This document shows positions 51,521 through 61,007 of a stretch of DNA of 64,000 nucleotides, in pieces. Origin of the DNA: Arcicella lustrica. Lineage in GTDB: Bacteria > Bacteroidota > Bacteroidia > Cytophagales > Spirosomataceae. The translations under genes were made by a program, and so were the position numbers. How positions within the stretch are numbered: position 1 is the first letter of the stretch; each line of letters opens with the position of its first letter. Below the pieces are notes generated by a model. The model saw nothing but the letters and a program-made list of their open reading frames with translations. It searched no databases and was not told the DNA's origin. The stretch spans positions 186,001 through 250,000 of the forward strand of contig NZ_JAYGIM010000005.1 in assembly GCF_034930985.1 (NCBI RefSeq), written 5' to 3'.

Positions 51521-52180
51521 TTATTTATTATTTGAACTCGACTCATTTAAAAGTACTTCCATATCCTCCATCAAGTTATCTACTTTTGCAGGAACAGTTC
51601 CATCATAAATTCCACGAATGTGGCGATTTTTATCTACCAAAATAAACGCTCCGCTATGCACTACTCCACCCGGTTGGGTAGGGTCGTCAGCAGCAGAAAC
51701 CATGTAACTTTTTTGACCTATTTCAAAAATCTTCGCTTTATCGCCCGTCACCATTTGCCAAGATTCTCCTTTAATCCCAAGATTACTCCTAAATTCTTTC
51801 AAAACCGCTGGCGTATCGTGGCGTGGGTCAATTGAATGAGAAAGTAAAATTACATTCGGATTATCTTTATACTTTTCATAAATCCGAAGCATTTGCGTTT
51901 TCATTTTTGGACAAATAGTCGGACAAGTCGTGAAAAAGAAATCTGCGATATAGATTTTTCCTGCAACAAATTCTTGCGTAAGTTTTACCGAATCCTGACT
52001 GATAAATTCAAAATCAGGAATTTTATGGTAAAGAGTATCAACAACCATTTTGCCATCAACCAGTTTCTCGACGGTTTCTTTATTGCCCAAATAAGGTAAT
52101 TCTTTAGGCGCTTGCGAACAGCCAAATACAATTGTTAGCAGAAAGATTAAGGATAAACATTGAACAATATTTCTCTTCAT
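51521..52180 (-). CDS. SCO family protein (second copy)
   Basis: 219 residues with a lipoprotein signal (lipobox ending at Cys21, VFGCSQAP), so anchored by lipid rather than by a helix as in the copy at 3232. Copper ligands Cys86 and Cys90 (TTCPTICPKM) and His175 (GVVHSGAF) are intact, as is the closing HIRGIYDGTVP. It forms a small unit with a cytochrome c after it and a short lipoprotein before it. It may serve a different copper site from the oxidase-linked SCO, or act as a thiol reductase. Confidence 0.92.
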   Translation of the reverse strand: MKRNIVQCLSLIFLLTIVFGCSQAPKELPYLGNKETVEKLVDGKMVVDTLYHKIPDFEFISQDSVKLTQEFVAGKIYIADFFFTTCPTICPKMKTQMLRIYEKYKDNPNVILLSHSIDPRHDTPAVLKEFRSNLGIKGESWQMVTGDKAKIFEIGQKSYMVSAADDPTQPGGVVHSGAFILVDKNRHIRGIYDGTVPAKVDNLMEDMEVLLNESSSNNK

Positions 52181-52203
52181 AATAGTTTACAAGTATTCAA
52201 AAC

Positions 52204-52596
52204 TTACTTTTTCAAAAATGCTTTTGCCTCTTCAATACTTGCATTCGTTAATTCCTTTACTTTGATGATTTTATTTTTCTCTTCTTCGTAGTACTTCACT
52301 ACTTCTTCTTCCGATTTTCCTTTTACTTGGTCTGGATTATACTTTTCCATCCATTCCATCATCTGTACATCGGCAGAATCTAATGCTACGTACAATTCTT
52401 TCGCTTTTGAAGAATCTGAAGATACTTTTGAAATAGAATCTAATTGTCCTTTCAAGGTCATGATTTCATCCATTTTTGGCATTACTTCATCATGTACTGC
52501 CATTACTTCTTCAATCATTTTTTTCTGTTTGTCTTCCGACTTTGAACAAGAAAAAACTACTGACAACATTAATACTGATAATAATATTTTCTTCAT
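52204..52596 (-). CDS. Small coiled-coil lipoprotein upstream of SCO
   Basis: The start at 52596 (MKKILLSVLM) avoids overlap with recN and gives a proper lipoprotein signal (lipobox VFSCSKSE). 130 residues, mostly charged helix with methionine-rich heptads (MIEEVMAVHDEVMPKMDEIM). The Met/His-rich first helix could bind copper, which would suit the SCO neighbour, but this is speculation. No family is recognised with certainty. Confidence 0.75.
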   Translation of the reverse strand: MKKILLSVLMLSVVFSCSKSEDKQKKMIEEVMAVHDEVMPKMDEIMTLKGQLDSISKVSSDSSKAKELYVALDSADVQMMEWMEKYNPDQVKGKSEEEVVKYYEEEKNKIIKVKELTNASIEEAKAFLKK

Positions 52597-52681
52597 ATTG
52601 ATAAGTATCTGTTTAGTTTGGAACAAATTTATTGAGATAACAAGCTTTCGACCTTGAACGTTTAGCCTGCAAGATAATATT

Positions 52682-54349
52682 TTAACTGAGGGCAAGATGC
52701 TTCCCTAAAATCTCACGAGCATTTTCTATAATGGCTTTTGAAGGATTTTCTCCACCAATCATCTGTGCAATTTCCATAATTCGTTCTTCATTACTTAGTT
52801 TTCGGATTCTTGAAACCGTTCTGTCCGAAGAATTATCTTTATACACAAAGTAATGTGCTGAACCTTGTGCTGCAATTTGATGTAAATGAGTAATGGCTAT
52901 CAATTGGTGATTACGGCTCATTTCTCGCATCATATTTCCTACTTTGATTGATACTTCTCCTGAAATTCCAGTATCAATTTCATCAAAAATAATGGTTGGT
53001 AAAGCACGTTTATTGGCTAAAATATATTTAATCGCCAACATTAAACGGCTAAATTCACCGCCCGAAGCCACATTTTTAATCGGTTGTGGTTTGATGCCTT
53101 TGTTTGCTGAAAACAATAAATTAATCACATTGATACCCATTGGTGATGGCTTGATGATTTCATCTTCAATTTTCAAACTAGCATTTGGCATTCCTAAATC
53201 TTTCAACAAATCTGAAATTTGTTTTTCGATAACAGGCAAAGAAATGAGTCTTGATTGCGATAAAGCTTCGGCACTTATCAATACTTCTTTCTCGGTTTTC
53301 TCTACTTCTGCTTTTGCATTTGCCAAAGCTTCGTCGATATTCAGTACTTTATTGACTTTTTGTTCTAATTCTTTCTGAATAGCCAATAATTCAACATCTG
53401 TTTTTACTTGATGTTTCTGTAAAAGATTATAAATTACATCAAGTCTTTGTTGAATACTCGTGATTTTCTCGTCGTCTAATTCTACTTCTTCGGCTTCACT
53501 TTCTACTTCTACTGCAATGTCTTTGAGTTCAATCAAACAGCTTTGAATACGCTCTTTCAATTGTAAATACTGTTCGCCAAAAGTGCTAATGCTATTCAAA
53601 TTGGCTAAGGTAGAAGTTAGCAATGGAATGATAGATTGTTCCGTAGCATTCAAATATTCGGCAGACAAAAGCAATTTAGATTTTACTTCTTCGGCATTTT
53701 CTAACTTATTTAGTTCTTGTTCCAGTACTTCTAATTCGCCTGCTTTCAGTTTTATTTTCTGTAATTCATCCAGCAAAAAGGAATTATAATCAAACTCTTT
53801 TTTACTTTCTTTGGCTTCTATCCGAAGCTGTTCATATACTTTTTGGGCTTTATGAAAAGCCTGAAAATCTTTTTTATAAGTATCTAATAAATCATGATTT
53901 TGGGTGAAAGTATCGACGATTTCTAGTTGATAATCGTTCGCACCCAACAATAAATTATCATGCTGTGAATGCACATCCATCAATTGCGAAGCTACTCTGC
54001 GAAGCGTTTCTAAATTAACAGGCGTATCATTGACGAAAGCACGGGTTTTACCTTGTGGAGAAATTTCACGACGAATTACGCAATGTTCATCATAATCTAA
54101 TTCTTCTTCTTCAAAAATACTCTTGATAATATAACCAGAAACATCAAATTCGCCTTCGATGACACACTTTTCATTGGGATTAAAAAGTGTACGAGTATCG
54201 GCACGATTGCCCAATAACAATCCTAAAGCACCCAACATAATAGACTTCCCCGCACCTGTTTCGCCTGTAACAATGTTTAAAGCAACGTCTGGTGTTAATA
54301 CGAGATGCTCGATTAAAGCATAGTTTTTTATTTGTAACTTCGTTAGCAT
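52682..54349 (-). CDS. recN: DNA repair protein RecN
   Basis: An SMC-like ATPase that acts early in double-strand break repair. 555 residues. Walker A is GETGAGKS at about residues 30-37; the signature region is NVASGGEFSRLMLAIKYI and Walker B TIIFDEIDTGISG, near residues 430-480. Two coiled-coil arms fill the middle (about 155-370). The ATG at 54349 gives the canonical start MLTKLQIKNYALIEHL. A TATATTTG box lies about 40 bp upstream, so it probably has its own promoter. Confidence 0.94.
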   Translation of the reverse strand: MLTKLQIKNYALIEHLVLTPDVALNIVTGETGAGKSIMLGALGLLLGNRADTRTLFNPNEKCVIEGEFDVSGYIIKSIFEEEELDYDEHCVIRREISPQGKTRAFVNDTPVNLETLRRVASQLMDVHSQHDNLLLGANDYQLEIVDTFTQNHDLLDTYKKDFQAFHKAQKVYEQLRIEAKESKKEFDYNSFLLDELQKIKLKAGELEVLEQELNKLENAEEVKSKLLLSAEYLNATEQSIIPLLTSTLANLNSISTFGEQYLQLKERIQSCLIELKDIAVEVESEAEEVELDDEKITSIQQRLDVIYNLLQKHQVKTDVELLAIQKELEQKVNKVLNIDEALANAKAEVEKTEKEVLISAEALSQSRLISLPVIEKQISDLLKDLGMPNASLKIEDEIIKPSPMGINVINLLFSANKGIKPQPIKNVASGGEFSRLMLAIKYILANKRALPTIIFDEIDTGISGEVSIKVGNMMREMSRNHQLIAITHLHQIAAQGSAHYFVYKDNSSDRTVSRIRKLSNEERIMEIAQMIGGENPSKAIIENAREILGKHLALS

Positions 54350-54387
54350 AAGTTGTTGGCATAAAAGCCTTGTCTGTCAATTCTTCA

Positions 54388-54395
54388 CAAATATA
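54388..54395 (-). promoter_or_regulatory. Putative -7 box (TATATTTG) of recN
   Basis: Exact TAnnTTTG match on the minus strand about 40 bp before the recN ATG. A short GC-rich hairpin AAGGAC/GTCCTT (54398-54403 with 54410-54415) lies directly upstream and may end the preceding crotonase transcript. Confidence 0.45.
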
Positions 54396-54419
54396 CTAAG
54401 GACGGAGGAGTCCTTTTAT

Positions 54420-55226
54420 TCAATTTCCAAATTTAGGTTCTCTTTTAGTCATTTTCGCTTCAAAAGCTTCTTGCAAATCAGCAGAGAGTAACATTCCCGC
54501 ATTCCAAGTTGCCATGTAATTAAGTCCGTCGGCTACCGAATTATCACGACTATGCAATAAAATATGTTTTGTTCCACGAATGGCGACAGGCGATTTTTGG
54601 GCAATCGTTGCTGCCAATTTCATTACTTCTGCCAACATCGTTTCTTTGTCAGTAAAAGTACGATTTACAATTCCGATTTTCTCAGCTTCTTTTCCTTCCA
54701 CATTTCTGCCTGTATAAGCCATTTCTCGCACCAAACCATCGCCAATCAATTTGGGTAGTCTTTGCAAAGTTCCCAAATCTGCTATCATGCCCATGTCAAT
54801 TTCTTTAATCGTGAAAAAGGCATCTTCAGTACAATAACGCATATCGCAAGCACAAACTAAATCTACTCCGCCACCGATACAACCACCATGAATTGCTACT
54901 AAAACTGGTTTAGAACAATTTTCGATAGCATTGATTGGAGCTTGTAAACGCAAAATATCTTTTCTGATTTTTTCTCTTCGGCGGGCATCACATGAAGTTT
55001 GCGATTGTGTAACCGACATCAACAAACTTAAATCTATTCCTGCACAAAAATGTTTGCTGTCGCCACCTTCCAGTACGATTACTCTTACTTCTGGATTTTC
55101 GTCTAGTTCAGTAAAGATTTCTAAGATTTCATCCCAAGCGGTTTGATTCAGCGCATTGGCTTTATCTGGGCGATTGATGATAAGATGAGCAATATGGTTT
55201 TGGATTGATAATTTGAGCGTTTCCAT
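54420..55226 (-). CDS. Enoyl-CoA hydratase/isomerase (crotonase) family protein
   Basis: The start at 55226 (METLKLSIQN) is used; the upstream ATG at 55319 adds 31 residues not seen in the family. 268 residues. The oxyanion-hole glycine is in HFCAGIDLSL and the second motif IHGGCIGGGVDLVCACDMRY is intact; the isomerase-type Asp lies in IDMGMIADLGTLQRLPK, resembling delta(3,5)-delta(2,4)-dienoyl-CoA isomerases (ADLGTLQR) rather than plain hydratases. Cytosolic fatty acyl-CoA chemistry. It is a single gene. Confidence 0.88.
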   Translation of the reverse strand: METLKLSIQNHIAHLIINRPDKANALNQTAWDEILEIFTELDENPEVRVIVLEGGDSKHFCAGIDLSLLMSVTQSQTSCDARRREKIRKDILRLQAPINAIENCSKPVLVAIHGGCIGGGVDLVCACDMRYCTEDAFFTIKEIDMGMIADLGTLQRLPKLIGDGLVREMAYTGRNVEGKEAEKIGIVNRTFTDKETMLAEVMKLAATIAQKSPVAIRGTKHILLHSRDNSVADGLNYMATWNAGMLLSADLQEAFEAKMTKREPKFGN

Positions 55227-55340
55227 GTTTTTGGGAATAAAAAAATCACAGAGAAAAAACTGAATATCAGTAGTTTCTCTGTGAATGTTGAAGTTAGACG
55301 ATATTGAAATGGAACGCAAAATTAAAGTAAAATATTTCGA

Positions 55341-57767
55341 TTAACTTCTGCCTTTACCTCCGCCTCCGCCATCGTTATCTCCATTTGATCTTTGATTTAC
55401 TTTTACGTTGGTATTACCAAAATTATAAGTAAAGTTGATTCTTAGTCTGCGGTTATCCCAGCGATATTCTCCTGTAGAAACCAATTCATTTGTTCTTGCT
55501 ACATTTCTATAACGATTCAAATAGGCAGGGTCTTGGACAGAAATTTTTAAAGTAGCTTTTTTATCCCAAAGGAATTTCTTGATGCCTAAATCAAAAGCGC
55601 CTTGTGGTTTACTGGTTTCAAAACCCCATGTTTCGCCCGAATTTACATAGCCCGAAATTTCAGCAGAAAGTGTTTTATTCAAGGTAAATGTCTGTTGCAA
55701 ATACAAGCCACTATAAAATTGGTTTACATTAACAACGGCATTTTCTCTGCTATAATTATACATATTAATTCCACTCCAAATATTTAAATTGACATTCCAC
55801 CATTTTGTAAGATTGAACGGTAATGAAGCACTAAAACTCCACCATGATACTTTGCCATTTACATTTTCTATGGATTCTTGTATCAAACGATTTCCAGGAA
55901 TATAAACAGAATCTACACTATAAACCTCCGCAAAGAACTGTTTTACTGTTACGTAATCTACCGAAAAACTAAAAGCATCTTTAATCGTATGCGTCATAGA
56001 AATGCTATTGTTTAAAGAAGGAAGTAAATTAGGGTTTCCTTTAGCATATTGTTGTGGCGAGAAAAAGCGATTAAAAGTATTAAAGTTATCACTGTTTGGA
56101 CGATTGATTCTGCGAGAAAAACCCAGAGAAACAGCGTAATCTTTTGTTACTTTTTTATTCAAAGAAAGCGTTGGAAACAAATTAAAATAGTTCTGGGTTG
56201 AAAGCTCTTCGCCAGCTCTGTCAGTTCCAGAAGTATAGGTTTGCTCACCTCTCAAACCTGTTTGTAAATTCAAGGTTTTGCTGAGTTCTGTATTCAGCAT
56301 AAAGTAAACGGCATGAATATTTTGCTTGAACTTGAAATATGAATTCACCAATGCACCATTGTCTCTGAAATTATCATTAAAGTCTTTTGCATTATCTGAG
56401 AAACTACTTTTAAAACCAGTTTCTAATTTTACTTTTTTAGTTAAATTCTTGATAAAATCAGCTTTCAAAGCATAAGTAACAAAGTTTTCAGGCGAGTAAA
56501 TCTGATTATTTACTACATTTTGTTGACTTTCCAGCATGTTGGTTGTTTTAAAACGGTCGTCGAATGTTATTTTATTAATAATCACATCAAAATCTACGTT
56601 CAGTACTGTTCCAGATGTATCAAAATTTTGTTTCCAGTGCGTATTGATGAGGTAATTTTTATTATCTGTATTACGGTTACGCAACATTTGAATGGCTTTC
56701 GTTGTGCTGAGCTGTTGATTACTTTGGTTAATCGTTCTTTCAAAAAGATTATCCGACAAAGCCCCTTGTACTGTAAAACCTACACTTGTGTTTTTACTAA
56801 AATCATAATCAAAGGCTACTTTTGATGACCACGAATTTCCATTCCCTAAAGCCTTTCCGATGTTTTTACGAGTTTCCACCAAATTACTTCCTTCATACAA
56901 TTCTTGTGTTTCATTAAAAGCATTAAACCAAGTCATGTAATTTCTACTGACATTGGCATAAAGTGTATATTTCCCTTTCTTGGCATTCATGGTAATCCCT
57001 TGATTATTTTTGGGAAAACTACCATATTCTTTATAATTGCTATAACCTACACCCATATCCACGATGTAGTTTGTGCCAAAATTTTTGCCTTTTTTAGTTT
57101 TGATATTAATAATTGCCGTAGTTCCAGAAGCATCGTAACGAGCCGACGGATTGGTAATTACTTCTATTTTATCAATGTCATCACTCTTTAGAGTCTTCAA
57201 GAAATTGGCTAATTGTTCATCGCTTAGGTAAGTTTTGCGGTCATCAATCATCACCATTACGCCCGATTTCCCTTTTACTTTTATCGTTTCTGAATTTCTA
57301 TCTACCGTAATGCCCGGTACTTTTTCCATCAGTTCTAAACCGTTCAAACCAGAAGTAATCGGGCTGGCATCTACGTTCATAATCATTTTATCGCCCGAAC
57401 GTTCTATCAATTGTTTTTTTACGCTTACTTCTACTTCTGAAAGCGTTTTAGATTCAGGCAATAATTGAATATTTCCAAGATTCAAATCTGCACGTACTTC
57501 GATTTTTTGGTAGTACTTTTGATAGCCTATCGCCGTGATAGCAAGTAAATAAGTATTATGAGGAATTTGTGGCGTAAGGAATCTACCATCCACATCAGCT
57601 ACAGCACCTTTTACCATTGTTGAATCTTTTTCATTCAAAATCAATACATTAGCGAAAGAAGCAGCCTGTTTTTTTTCGTCAATTACTATTCCTGAAACAG
57701 TTGACTGTCCCAAAGCTTGAATAGTAGTAAAGAGAAATAAAGCAAAAAAAGTAGGTTTAAAGGTCAT
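55341..57767 (-). CDS. Outer-membrane beta-barrel/TonB receptor-like protein
   Basis: The start at 57767 (MTFKPTFFAL) puts the signal peptide first; upstream in-frame ATGs (57773, 57827) add 2-20 residues. 808 residues: signal peptide to about residue 20, an N-terminal carboxypeptidase-regulatory-like beta domain (TVSGIVIDEKKQAASFANVL), a plug-like domain (EKVPGITVDRNSETIKVKGK) and a long barrel with the OMP_b-brl_3 style ending LRINFTYNFGNTNV. A Gly-rich tail (NGDNDGGGGGKGRS) is unusual. Likely an importer of unknown ligand. An AraC-type gene is divergent from it and could regulate it. Confidence 0.88.
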   Translation of the reverse strand: MTFKPTFFALFLFTTIQALGQSTVSGIVIDEKKQAASFANVLILNEKDSTMVKGAVADVDGRFLTPQIPHNTYLLAITAIGYQKYYQKIEVRADLNLGNIQLLPESKTLSEVEVSVKKQLIERSGDKMIMNVDASPITSGLNGLELMEKVPGITVDRNSETIKVKGKSGVMVMIDDRKTYLSDEQLANFLKTLKSDDIDKIEVITNPSARYDASGTTAIINIKTKKGKNFGTNYIVDMGVGYSNYKEYGSFPKNNQGITMNAKKGKYTLYANVSRNYMTWFNAFNETQELYEGSNLVETRKNIGKALGNGNSWSSKVAFDYDFSKNTSVGFTVQGALSDNLFERTINQSNQQLSTTKAIQMLRNRNTDNKNYLINTHWKQNFDTSGTVLNVDFDVIINKITFDDRFKTTNMLESQQNVVNNQIYSPENFVTYALKADFIKNLTKKVKLETGFKSSFSDNAKDFNDNFRDNGALVNSYFKFKQNIHAVYFMLNTELSKTLNLQTGLRGEQTYTSGTDRAGEELSTQNYFNLFPTLSLNKKVTKDYAVSLGFSRRINRPNSDNFNTFNRFFSPQQYAKGNPNLLPSLNNSISMTHTIKDAFSFSVDYVTVKQFFAEVYSVDSVYIPGNRLIQESIENVNGKVSWWSFSASLPFNLTKWWNVNLNIWSGINMYNYSRENAVVNVNQFYSGLYLQQTFTLNKTLSAEISGYVNSGETWGFETSKPQGAFDLGIKKFLWDKKATLKISVQDPAYLNRYRNVARTNELVSTGEYRWDNRRLRINFTYNFGNTNVKVNQRSNGDNDGGGGGKGRS

Positions 57768-57955
57768 GAGCATTGAGCATTTTGTTGATTTGACAAGAAG
57801 ATGCAAAGGTTCTACAAAATGTTGCATGCAAAAAGTTAAAAAGTCTTAACAAAAGTTAAACATTCAGGATAGCACCCTTACAGGCAAAGCCTTATGAATG
57901 ATAATTTCTACAGAAATGATATGGATTTACGAAAAGAAATGTATAAATTTTTGCC

Positions 57956-58825
57956 ATGATTAGAGTCCCTTCCCTTATACACGCTGGTGAATTTCAATCC
58001 TTGAAGATTCAGGATATGACTTTCGTTGCCTATCGCAACCAAGACCCACCTCTAAAAAACGAAGTGTTTTTTGAAGAACATGCCATGATTTTTGTCTTGG
58101 AAGGGGAAAAGCGTTTTACCTTGCCTAGCCAGACGATTCTTGTGCGTAAAGGAAGTGTGGTGTTTATTCCGAGAGGCTATTATTTAATGCAAGAAACCAT
58201 TGATGCGAGCTACAGAAGTTTGGTTTTTTTCTTTAACGAAAAGCTTTTGAAAGAATTTGTCAGCCAACATTTAGAGCTTTTTGAAGAATACCAAAGTAGC
58301 CAAGCTTTACAAGTGATGTGGAATAATGCGAATCAGTTATTGGTACTAGAAATTACTGAAAGTTTGGATAAATTCACTGAATCTATTTTCCCGTATTTCA
58401 ATCATGAAACGCAGTATTTGAATCATTTCTTACGATTAAAATTACAAGAATTACTCTTGCACATTTTGGAAATTGACCATTCAAAGCAGTTTAAATCAAT
58501 ACTTTTTAGTTTGTACAAAGGCGAGAAACCTGATTTAGCTTTTTTGATGAATTCTTACTATTTAAAACCACTGTCTTTAGAAGAATTATCAAGACTTTCA
58601 GGAAGAAGTTTGTCGGCATTTAAAAGAGATTTTCAACAAGAATTCAATACAACACCAGCCCTTTGGATTAAAAATAAACGTTTGGAATACGCTTGTTTAC
58701 AAATAGAAAAGACAGAGAAAAACGTTTCGGAAATCAGTATGGAAATTGGTTATGAAAGTGTCTCGCACTTCATAAAAGCCTTCAAAGAAAAATATGGGCA
58801 TACGCCTTCGGCTTTGAAAAGATAG
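57956..58825 (+). CDS. AraC family transcriptional regulator
   Basis: 289 residues: an N-terminal cupin-like sensory part (FEEHAMIFVLEGEKRFTLPS, RKGSVVFIPRGYYLM), then two C-terminal helix-turn-helix motifs (LSLEELSRLSGRSLSAFKRD and NVSEISMEIGYESVSHFIKA) and the closing FKEKYGHTPSALKR. It probably binds a small molecule and activates nearby genes. It is divergent from the outer-membrane receptor gene at 55341-57767 across about 190 bp; that receptor is the obvious candidate target. Confidence 0.92.
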   Translation: MIRVPSLIHAGEFQSLKIQDMTFVAYRNQDPPLKNEVFFEEHAMIFVLEGEKRFTLPSQTILVRKGSVVFIPRGYYLMQETIDASYRSLVFFFNEKLLKEFVSQHLELFEEYQSSQALQVMWNNANQLLVLEITESLDKFTESIFPYFNHETQYLNHFLRLKLQELLLHILEIDHSKQFKSILFSLYKGEKPDLAFLMNSYYLKPLSLEELSRLSGRSLSAFKRDFQQEFNTTPALWIKNKRLEYACLQIEKTEKNVSEISMEIGYESVSHFIKAFKEKYGHTPSALKR

Positions 58826-58842
58826 GGTTGATAAAATACTTT

Positions 58843-59066
58843 ATGCCAATTCTATTTTACTTTATGAGCATTCAATCTTACTAGATGCCAATTCCATTTT
58901 ACTTTATGGGCATTTAATCTTAATAGATGCCAATTCCATTTTACTTTATGAGCATTTAATCTTACTAGATGACTATTTCATTTTACTTTATGGGCATTTA
59001 ATCTTACTAGATGCCAATTCCATTTTACTTTATGAGCATTCAATCTTACTAGATGCCAATTTCATC
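58843..59066 (+). repeat. 42-bp tandem repeat (about 5.3 copies)
   Basis: Unit begins ATGCCAATTCCATTTTACTT and starts recur at 58843, 58885, 58927, 58969, 59011 and 59053, exactly 42 bp apart. Copies differ at a few sites (GAGCATTCAATC versus GGGCATTTAATC, one with GACTATTTC). The unit length is a multiple of three, and one plus-strand frame (GCC AAT TCC ATT TTA...) stays open through all copies without a start codon. It lies between the AraC gene and a bidirectional terminator; copy number is likely to vary. Confidence 0.9.
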
Positions 59067-59130
59067 TTAATTATAATCATCGTAAAAGTCAATTAGAGGG
59101 ATAGGAAAAGCATTAAAGACTGATAAATAA

Positions 59131-59164
59131 AAAAGAGGAGCTTGATATCAAACTCCTCTTTTTA
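59131..59164. terminator. Bidirectional terminator downstream of the tandem repeat
   Basis: Stem around GAGGAG (59135-59140) and CTCCTC (59153-59158), continued by an inner TTGATATCAA palindrome and by outer A and T runs on both sides. It stands between convergent genes (AraC and the coiled-coil protein). Confidence 0.85.
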
Positions 59165-59166
59165 TT

Positions 59167-60135
59167 TTATTTCACTTCAAAAAAGCCTTCGCCGATTTTG
59201 TAGCCTTCAGCATATAATTCTATGATATGTTTGCCATCTTTATAAGCTTGTCCACGACTGTAAACGAATTCAACAGATTGATGACTGTTATCATAAACAA
59301 TCCTTTGCTTGGCTGTATAAGTAACGTCTTTATTTTTATACGTAAAACTGCCAGAACCAGTACTCATATCCGCTATAGACTGACCAGAGGGGTCGATAAT
59401 TCTTAAAAAAATCACTTTCGCTTCTCGTGTCGTCAGTGGATTTTCTTGCAAATAGAAGGTAATTCTTACTTTATCTACTTTCTTTGATTTATAAACACCA
59501 CCATCACTTTCTTTCCCTTTTACAGAAATCGCATAAACATTAATACTTTCGGCATGAAGAGCCGCCGCCTGAGAAACCTTTTCAGACAGTTCTCTATTAC
59601 GTTCAGATAATTCTTTTTGGCGAATTGTATAATTAATGGCAGAATCGTTCAAAGCTTTTTGAGCAAAAGAAATGTCTTCTAAAAGAGCTTGAGCTTCTTT
59701 ACTCAGCGAATCGTTCATCGCAGCTAGAATACCATTCTCTTTTCTTAAACTCACTAATTCATTATCTTTCTCTCCTAATAAAGTAAGGTATTTCTTGAAT
59801 TTCAACTCATACTTTTTCATTGAAAAACCTACTGATTTCTGCAATGCTATTTTATCTTTTTGCAATTGTTGCTTTGCACGAATCAACTCACTTACATCAC
59901 CACCCAAACGTTTAATTTCAATAATTTTTGTATTTAACTGATTTTCTATCGAATCTAATTTGGTACTTGCTACTAACAAATCCTTCGCTTGTAAATCGCT
60001 TAAGTCTTCGTTTCTTTTATTAAACTGGCGTTCTCTGAAATATAAAAAACCCAATGCTGTAACCAAAATAATCAATACAGCAACGGCGATTTTAAGTTTC
60101 TGTTCACTTTGTCTATTTGGATTGTACTCCTCCAT
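59167..60135 (-). CDS. Membrane-anchored coiled-coil protein, unknown function
   Basis: 322 residues. One N-terminal membrane helix (about 15-35: IAVAVLIILVTALGFLYF), a long coiled coil (about 40-190, with RAKQQLQKDKIALQKSV and LRKENGILAAMNDSLSKEAQ), then a globular beta-rich C-terminal part (KVDKVRITFYLQENPLTTRE). The short cytoplasmic N-terminus and periplasmic coil suggest a bitopic envelope protein. A family name is not assigned; similar proteins are known from Bacteroidota without a described function. It stands alone, divergent from YggS. Confidence 0.75.
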   Translation of the reverse strand: MEEYNPNRQSEQKLKIAVAVLIILVTALGFLYFRERQFNKRNEDLSDLQAKDLLVASTKLDSIENQLNTKIIEIKRLGGDVSELIRAKQQLQKDKIALQKSVGFSMKKYELKFKKYLTLLGEKDNELVSLRKENGILAAMNDSLSKEAQALLEDISFAQKALNDSAINYTIRQKELSERNRELSEKVSQAAALHAESINVYAISVKGKESDGGVYKSKKVDKVRITFYLQENPLTTREAKVIFLRIIDPSGQSIADMSTGSGSFTYKNKDVTYTAKQRIVYDNSHQSVEFVYSRGQAYKDGKHIIELYAEGYKIGEGFFEVK

Positions 60136-60268
60136 TGGCTAGTATTTGATAATTTATGTTTGTATTAACTTTAAACGTTATAAGTTTGGTTTAATTTTGC
60201 AAAACTAAGTGTTTGCCCCCGATTACACAAAAATACAAATATTTACCAATCATTCTTGAGCTGAAACC

Positions 60269-60937
60269 ATGAGCATCGCAAAAAATTTAGATAATATCAA
60301 TATTCAATTACAAGGCACAACAGCACGATTAATTGCTGTAACTAAAACTAAACCTATTGCTGATTTGGAAGAAGCCTATCAAGCAAACTGTAAAACCTTT
60401 GGCGAAAATAAGGTTCAGGAAATGGTTGAAAAATGGGAAATCTTGCCTAAAGATATTGAATGGCATTTGATTGGTCATCTACAAAGTAATAAAGTAAAGT
60501 ACATGGCTTCTTTTGTAGCAATGATTCATTCTGTTGATTCTTTAAAACTACTTCAGGAAATTAATAAACAAGCTACTAAAAATAATAGAATTATTGACTG
60601 TTTATTACAAATTTATATTGCCCAAGAAGAAACTAAATTTGGATTATCACAAGATGAAGCCAAAGAACTCTTACAATCAGATGAGTTTAAAAGCATGAAA
60701 AACATCAAAATTGTGGGTTTGATGGGTATGGCAACGAATACGGACGACCAAGCACAAATCAGATTAGAATTCAGAAGTTTAAAAACATTTTTTGATGAAT
60801 TAAAGGTATCAATTCCTGAAAGTGATAACCTACAATTAAAAGAAATTTCAATGGGAATGTCGGGAGATTTTCTGATTGCTGCCGAAGAAGGTTCTACTTT
60901 GGTAAGGGTTGGTTCTGCGATTTTTGGACATCGCTAA
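60269..60937 (+). CDS. YggS family PLP-binding protein
   Basis: A pyridoxal phosphate homeostasis protein (PLPBP/YggS), a single-domain type III PLP fold with no clear catalytic activity. 222 residues. The PLP lysine lies in ARLIAVTKTKPIADL; the family signature FGENKVQEM and IEWHLIGHLQSNKVKYM follow, and the phosphate-binding C-terminus is LVRVGSAIFGHR. Cytoplasmic. It is a single gene with a REP-like repeat and a bidirectional terminator behind it. Confidence 0.94.
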   Translation: MSIAKNLDNINIQLQGTTARLIAVTKTKPIADLEEAYQANCKTFGENKVQEMVEKWEILPKDIEWHLIGHLQSNKVKYMASFVAMIHSVDSLKLLQEINKQATKNNRIIDCLLQIYIAQEETKFGLSQDEAKELLQSDEFKSMKNIKIVGLMGMATNTDDQAQIRLEFRSLKTFFDELKVSIPESDNLQLKEISMGMSGDFLIAAEEGSTLVRVGSAIFGHR

Positions 60938-61007
60938 GGTGTAAATCAACCTGAATTCCCCTTTAATACAAAAAAGATTTTAGAGGTCTTTGGAATTATC
61001 ATAGTCC

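Noticed and set aside
51499..51546. Longer N-terminus of the cytochrome c lipoprotein
   Set aside because: It would overlap the end of the SCO gene and place the signal peptide 16 residues inside the protein.
58843..59066. CRISPR array reading of the repeated block
   Set aside because: The whole 42-bp unit is conserved, so there are no variable spacers; no cas genes are in the window.
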